Shown here piece after piece: positions 62,101 to 64,000 of a DNA stretch of 64,000 nt. The notes beneath the pieces were generated by a model. It made no database searches. It saw only the letters and a program-made list of their open reading frames with translations, and had not been told where the DNA came from. The DNA is taken from positions 30,215 through 94,214 of the forward strand of contig CAYVIB010000020.1 in the NCBI GenBank assembly GCA_964451365.1. Direction: 5' to 3'. The translations under genes were made by a program, and so were the position numbers. Every line of letters begins with the position of its first letter. Positions within the stretch are counted from its first letter, which is position 1. Source of the stretch: CAYVIB01 sp964451365. GTDB taxonomy: Bacteria > Pseudomonadota > Gammaproteobacteria > Pseudomonadales > Cellvibrionaceae.

Positions 62101-64000
62101 ACAGACGCTTCATCTGGTGAAATTCAAACCCGGATATCCAGCTACTGGCAGTATCGGGTCTGTCTTCGTAAATAAATTCGATACTGGCACCCGGCGAATT
62201 GCTGGTAATACCTGGATAGGCATAGTCAATTTGTTCAATCCGCTGACCAGTAGCGGCATCGCCGGTGTAATGAAAATCGATGCGGTTTTTCATGTTGTCT
62301 TCAAAGCGGGAGATCGCCCAGGTCAGGGTATGGGTGCCGGCTTTCAGAAGGGAATCCGCCGAGTCTCCATAGGTGGATGTCGAGCCATCCTTTGCCTGTA
62401 CAGTGAAATGGTCGGGATGACCGGCGGTGCCGCCGTGGGCGGTAACGGTCACGAAGCTGTCGAGTTCGGTTTTGTAGGTGGCACCAATGGCGCCATAAGC
62501 ATCACCCGTTTCGAGCATCAGTCGCTGGCCATTGAGGCAGAACCGGTCTTCGGCGCTCCAGGTGATCGGCCTCGCCTGCCCGTCCTGCGCCAGCGTCTGC
62601 CGGCAGCGGGTAATACCGGAGATTTCATTGAGCGACCAGCCCTGCCCCATGATGCCGTTGCCACCCTGGCTGGAATAGTTGAAGGATAATTGCGGCACGA
62701 CGCCCGCGGTCCCTTCCGGCAGCAGCAGCGGGATGGAATAGGTCGCGGCGCCAGCCTCGTTGACGCGGAATTCCCCGCCGATGCTGCCCACCGGTGTGCC
62801 GGGCGCGGGACCGGACGGCGGCAGGCTGACCACTACAGCCCCATCATCGGGATTGCCGCCAGTATCACTCTGCGAATCCGCTGCTGCACGAACCCTTACC
62901 GTTTTAGCAACGCTCAGTGGACTACAACCTAGTGGATTACAGGCTTTGACCTGATATTCATACAAGCCGCCCTCTTTTGCCGTGCTGTCGCTGAACGTCT
63001 TTGCCGTGCCGGAGACGGTTTGCGGGGTGCCGTTCTCTTCCAATACATAGTGCTCGGCATAACTGACGCTGTTCCAGGAAACGGTATAGGCTCCATCGGA
63101 ACTGCTATCGGGCACCTGCAACGTCGGGGTGGCGGGAATGGAATAAGTCACAGAATTGGAGGCGACCCAGGCGGAGCAACCAAGACGGCTCCCCATGGTT
63201 CGGCAGGCCCGGACCTGGTACTGATACGTTCCCGCCACAGTGACCGCCGTGGGCCAGGTACCGGATGTGCCGGTAAAGGTCTGGCTCGCGCTCCAGGCAC
63301 CGCTGCCCAGACGCTGCTGCACCTCGTAACGTGAGGGCGAACCGGAGGCGGCGCCCCAGGACAGGCCTGTTTTGCGGGTGGACGGATTGGCTGCAGCGGT
63401 TAATGTACCGGGCTGGCCAGGTGTGATAACGATCTGCGCACTGGCCGAAGTAGATAACGCGGAGCAACCTATATTGTTACAGGCCTTGATCCGGTAGCTG
63501 TAGGTATTTTCCGCCTTGTCCAGCAAACGCACGCTGGTTGAACTTGTGCGCCAGGTGTTTGTTGTCCCGCCAACGGTTTCGGCGATTTCGTATTCGCGGA
63601 CATTGGATACCGCATTCCAGGCAACGGTGTAGTTGTTCTCCACCTTGTCGGTGACACGTACGTTGCCCGGCACGGCCGGCGCGGCCACGGTTATCGTATA
63701 AGGCGAACTCCAGGCGGAGTTGTTGGTTGCGGCACCTACGGTATTGAACGCGGCCACGCGGTAAAGGTAAGTGCCGGTGCCACGGCCACTAAACGGCTTG
63801 CTTAAACCGGTTCCATTTAATACTTCCGTCCAGGTGCTGCCGTTATTCGTGCTTTCCTGCAGCTTATAGTGGGTAACATCGTCATACACGTTGTTCCAGG
63901 CAACGGTATAACTTCCATCGGATAAGGTTGCGGTGCTGGACCAGGCCGGCACGTCCGGCTTGCGGGCAACCGCGATAGTGAATTCACTGCTGAGGCCGCT
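56123..64000 (-). CDS. Giant TcB/SpvB-RHS polymorphic-toxin-like protein, 5' end outside window
   Basis: More than 2600 residues in view; the frame is open through base 64000. Domains from the N-terminal side: several fibronectin type III repeats (about 62880-64000, e.g. PGNVRVTDKVENNYTVAWNA); an SpvB-type domain (from about 62780, GEFRVNEAGAATYSIPLLLP); FG-GAP/VCBS-like repeats (about 60700-61850, LAVVDIDGDGWNDILYF); a TcdB-like middle region; many YD/RHS repeats (about 57500-59900); the RHS core ending YSYVMNNPLNAVDPSG at about 57142-57180; and a variable tip of about 340 residues (56126-57140). The tip has a Gly-rich hydrophobic stretch and then a region with TRRYVHAQARRHAHN; no known toxin motif was seen. 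The family makes a shell that encloses a toxic C-terminus. Two coupled small genes follow. Confidence 0.9.
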   Translation of the reverse strand, partial: SGLSSEFTIAVARKPDVPAWSSTATLSDGSYTVAWNNVYDDVTHYKLQESTNNGSTWTEVLNGTGLSKPFSGRGTGTYLYRVAAFNTVGAATNNSAWSSPYTITVAAPAVPGNVRVTDKVENNYTVAWNAVSNVREYEIAETVGGTTNTWRTSSTSVRLLDKAENTYSYRIKACNNIGCSALSTSASAQIVITPGQPGTLTAAANPSTRKTGLSWGAASGSPSRYEVQQRLGSGAWSASQTFTGTSGTWPTAVTVAGTYQYQVRACRTMGSRLGCSAWVASNSVTYSIPATPTLQVPDSSSDGAYTVSWNSVSYAEHYVLEENGTPQTVSGTAKTFSDSTAKEGGLYEYQVKACNPLGCSPLSVAKTVRVRAAADSQSDTGGNPDDGAVVVSLPPSGPAPGTPVGSIGGEFRVNEAGAATYSIPLLLPEGTAGVVPQLSFNYSSQGGNGIMGQGWSLNEISGITRCRQTLAQDGQARPITWSAEDRFCLNGQRLMLETGDAYGAIGATYKTELDSFVTVTAHGGTAGHPDHFTVQAKDGSTSTYGDSADSLLKAGTHTLTWAISRFEDNMKNRIDFHYTGDAATGQRIEQIDYAYPGITSNSPGASIEFIYEDRPDTASSWISGFEFHQMKRLSNVVVKNAVAGTLQEYRSYNLAYQSPEVVLTDSLSRLVSVEECVAAKCLKKTHFKWPEVSGSIVATTIGSRLVLGDVPKVLTYRNLDINADGQLDLAWVQYSDSNPNVQRLYYSLARPDGGYSLQTGASEGQFNSDLTQFGSGVEIHVLDYNADGRQDIIARQKDAPEGEAWSLFLAVAEGATWTLKKDLLTDLPFVNEDFQFGDLNSDGVADAYYIQNNRMFVHYLNKLNTDFSSNRAHYRYSDTPQSFRFNDLATYEEDDYWTIHRLLPGGAGDFNGDGRVDFVVVAEYYTMEMHTGATEPGPVSHGPRPLAYIAGENGLELFGQVGTDTLMTREMPLRSIDLNGDGLTDAVFKHRGEWKMVLSTGSGWTAPEVIQDVPDLDDKQVLIADINRDSYPDLVRAEQGVSVHHWLPAHGRFSTEEKHFSSVVLRDYNQLAVVDIDGDGWNDILYFHPGQPTGYEKSAWSVYLASQQGELSPNVVTGITDGLGNETSITYELLTHSDHYSRVDVGEVVTRELGEVCAPHPREPRTVCYMPVKQTINTSDFYSTLNNPFSTLPEGNEHLEEAASPVLEIYAPMPVVTNVASTAPLAGNPDAKSEVSYYYDQLKFQAAGRGSLGFRRLITFDHQSGTTTETTYRQDWPFIGSPLKTVVTTGDGHTLSRASNTWGLKDYPAPDGTVRYQTYIKEAVEQSYALRDNGATAGELLSTTTTSNVDEYGNLAFDDYGNPTKITTVTEGNNETLTKVVTNTYGNDEWYKQFGRLTATTVETTLSNASGSQTQTRHSSFEYFTSGDKRGLLSKEIVEPGSPLAITTTYTYDDYGNQKQAVKTAADGTTRESETTEYASGRYVTKVTNALDHKTREVVSRNRFGSPTVIRDIHGVETTIHYDDMGREYLRQDDTGAWTWQGSVYCGTGIYCPNGAVYRVEQRVAGGGTGYTYHDSLGREVRKTTIGFKGMPSNVDTEYDNLGRVARVSTPYAYIAPAGWTKSAYDILGRVTEITLPNGDFGGKTEYDGYDTIITNALGHTKTETRDVSGNLIQVRDNLGGTVTYNYDLNGNLLSATTANALNTEAVTVKMCYDELGRKIAMHDPDKGGFVGNANATCEQVAQTPNLAGWWHYTYNGLGELTGQRDTKGQTQSMTYDDLGRMLTRTDRHTDGSVEGHTRWYYDADMNDVSLDGDLGNVTYVVQSSGSINESCSGNTHCTANVYDAYGRPTDTFTFLPGANEAYVTGVRYDSIGRPYRSIDALEGLVQNYSGTRQHYNEYGYKSQITDIPTGDMLYQIKATNTWGQVIQEERGNGVTTTYEYDPYFGRKTHQGAIGNALFPVQDITYEWDILGNLKSRHNQSVKKDNSGQNDLQESFCYDGLNRLIKSHHGTLSGSCALSASEQDVEYDSFGNITRKADVGSYSYGANAGPHAVTNAGGTTYTYDNNGNMTGGDGRALKYSTFDKATEISKGGNVTEFRYGPDRSRYKRIDTKDGITTTTTYIGNIERIQKEVAGENTITWRRTVAGAIYTIKTDLNYNIQGSTDKAFIYKDHLGSTDVITDIEGTVVENQSFDAWGQRRNTEDWSKLTTAELLGFTSNYTKRGYTGHEQLEEMGLVHMNGRIYDAKLGRFLQADPFIQAASNTQSYNRYSYVMNNPLNAVDPSGFFLKKLWDEIRPFVGAIVAVVATYICSGNVSCGQAAWAWIGAASGAVGAAANGAEFSGIILGAITGMAGSSGNFWVSALMGGAVSYMTGGSFGRGFVAAGIGHFVGAQGFTGMDGFIAASIAGGVASKITGGKFANGASTAAFMWAVQAGVKSSKPRNSSPPEYDIDTDFNPDATLGDDVGAVDEPEFSDYTSKVREVPYHEEVLVVGHRKTYAPVSFNLNMTRRYVHAQARRHAHNAAIQAQALRIAEARSWDSVIDAANMAAAGSAVLLCGPGAAVCARAAGPLYRGGKWAVGNKHVREFAWEMGGNILGEVLGQPSGDGLPRQTYDPRRLPPSTTRMR

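Noticed and set aside
1..64000. CRISPR array, prophage, integrase or complete insertion sequence
   Set aside because: No regularly spaced direct repeats, no phage structural genes, and no transposase or integrase gene were seen; the repeats found are REP-like or coding repeats.

Overview
The window most likely comes from a plant-polysaccharide-degrading gammaproteobacterium of the Cellvibrionaceae type (Cellvibrio / Saccharophagus / Teredinibacter relatives). This is inferred from a secreted protein with CBM2 and CBM10 modules joined by long poly-serine linkers, a GH67 alpha-glucuronidase, a GH43 lipoprotein, and a Pseudomonas-like fatty-acid cluster without fabH. No rRNA, tRNA or CRISPR array was recognised.

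Layout. 1-4.2 kb: the end of a GntP-type permease, an MltB-type lytic transglycosylase and a large polytopic membrane protein. 4.3-9.1 kb: the CBM2/CBM10 secreted protein and the alpha-glucuronidase, separated by a long apparently non-coding stretch. 9.2-18.5 kb: housekeeping genes mnmA-hflD-purB, roxA, a GNAT, a Rieske protein, pabB, cysH with a small CxxC protein, and thrH, with several REP-like palindromes between them. 18.47-18.57 kb is a 100-N scaffold gap whose two flanks carry the same 55 bases. 18.6-24.2 kb: hairpin repeats, then a five-gene ABC exporter operon with one ATPase, one MacB-like permease and three different membrane-fusion proteins. 24.4-33.8 kb: cysB, a TauE-type permease, a 5'-nucleotidase, an alanine/glycine symporter, a D-cysteine-desulfhydrase-like enzyme, yajC, a GAF-AraC regulator, a peroxiredoxin, mdh and a dimeric dUTPase. 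34-37.4 kb: a PAP2 phosphatase, an MJ1255-type glycosyltransferase and the GH43 lipoprotein.

37.4-48.7 kb is the conserved lipid / cell-envelope / replication cluster, read right to left: yceD-rpmF-plsX-fabD-fabG-acpP-fabF-pabC-mltG-tmk-holB-pilZ-tatD. An RluA-family pseudouridine synthase sits on the opposite strand between tmk and holB. 48.8-54.0 kb: a DUF3482 GTPase / DUF2868 membrane protein pair, a Maf-type pyrophosphatase and an ABC-F protein.

54.0-64 kb is the accessory part and the most interesting region. It holds a giant TcB/SpvB-RHS protein of more than 2600 residues, whose 5' end lies outside the window. Its 3' end overlaps a run of two small membrane-protein genes that are candidate immunity or accessory genes. 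Downstream lies a degraded copy of an internal piece of the same rhs gene, fused to the 5' end of a frameshifted HigB-type toxin whose antitoxin is still intact. A palindrome-rich block closes the island. Protein calls rest on motifs and family knowledge; no database search was run.
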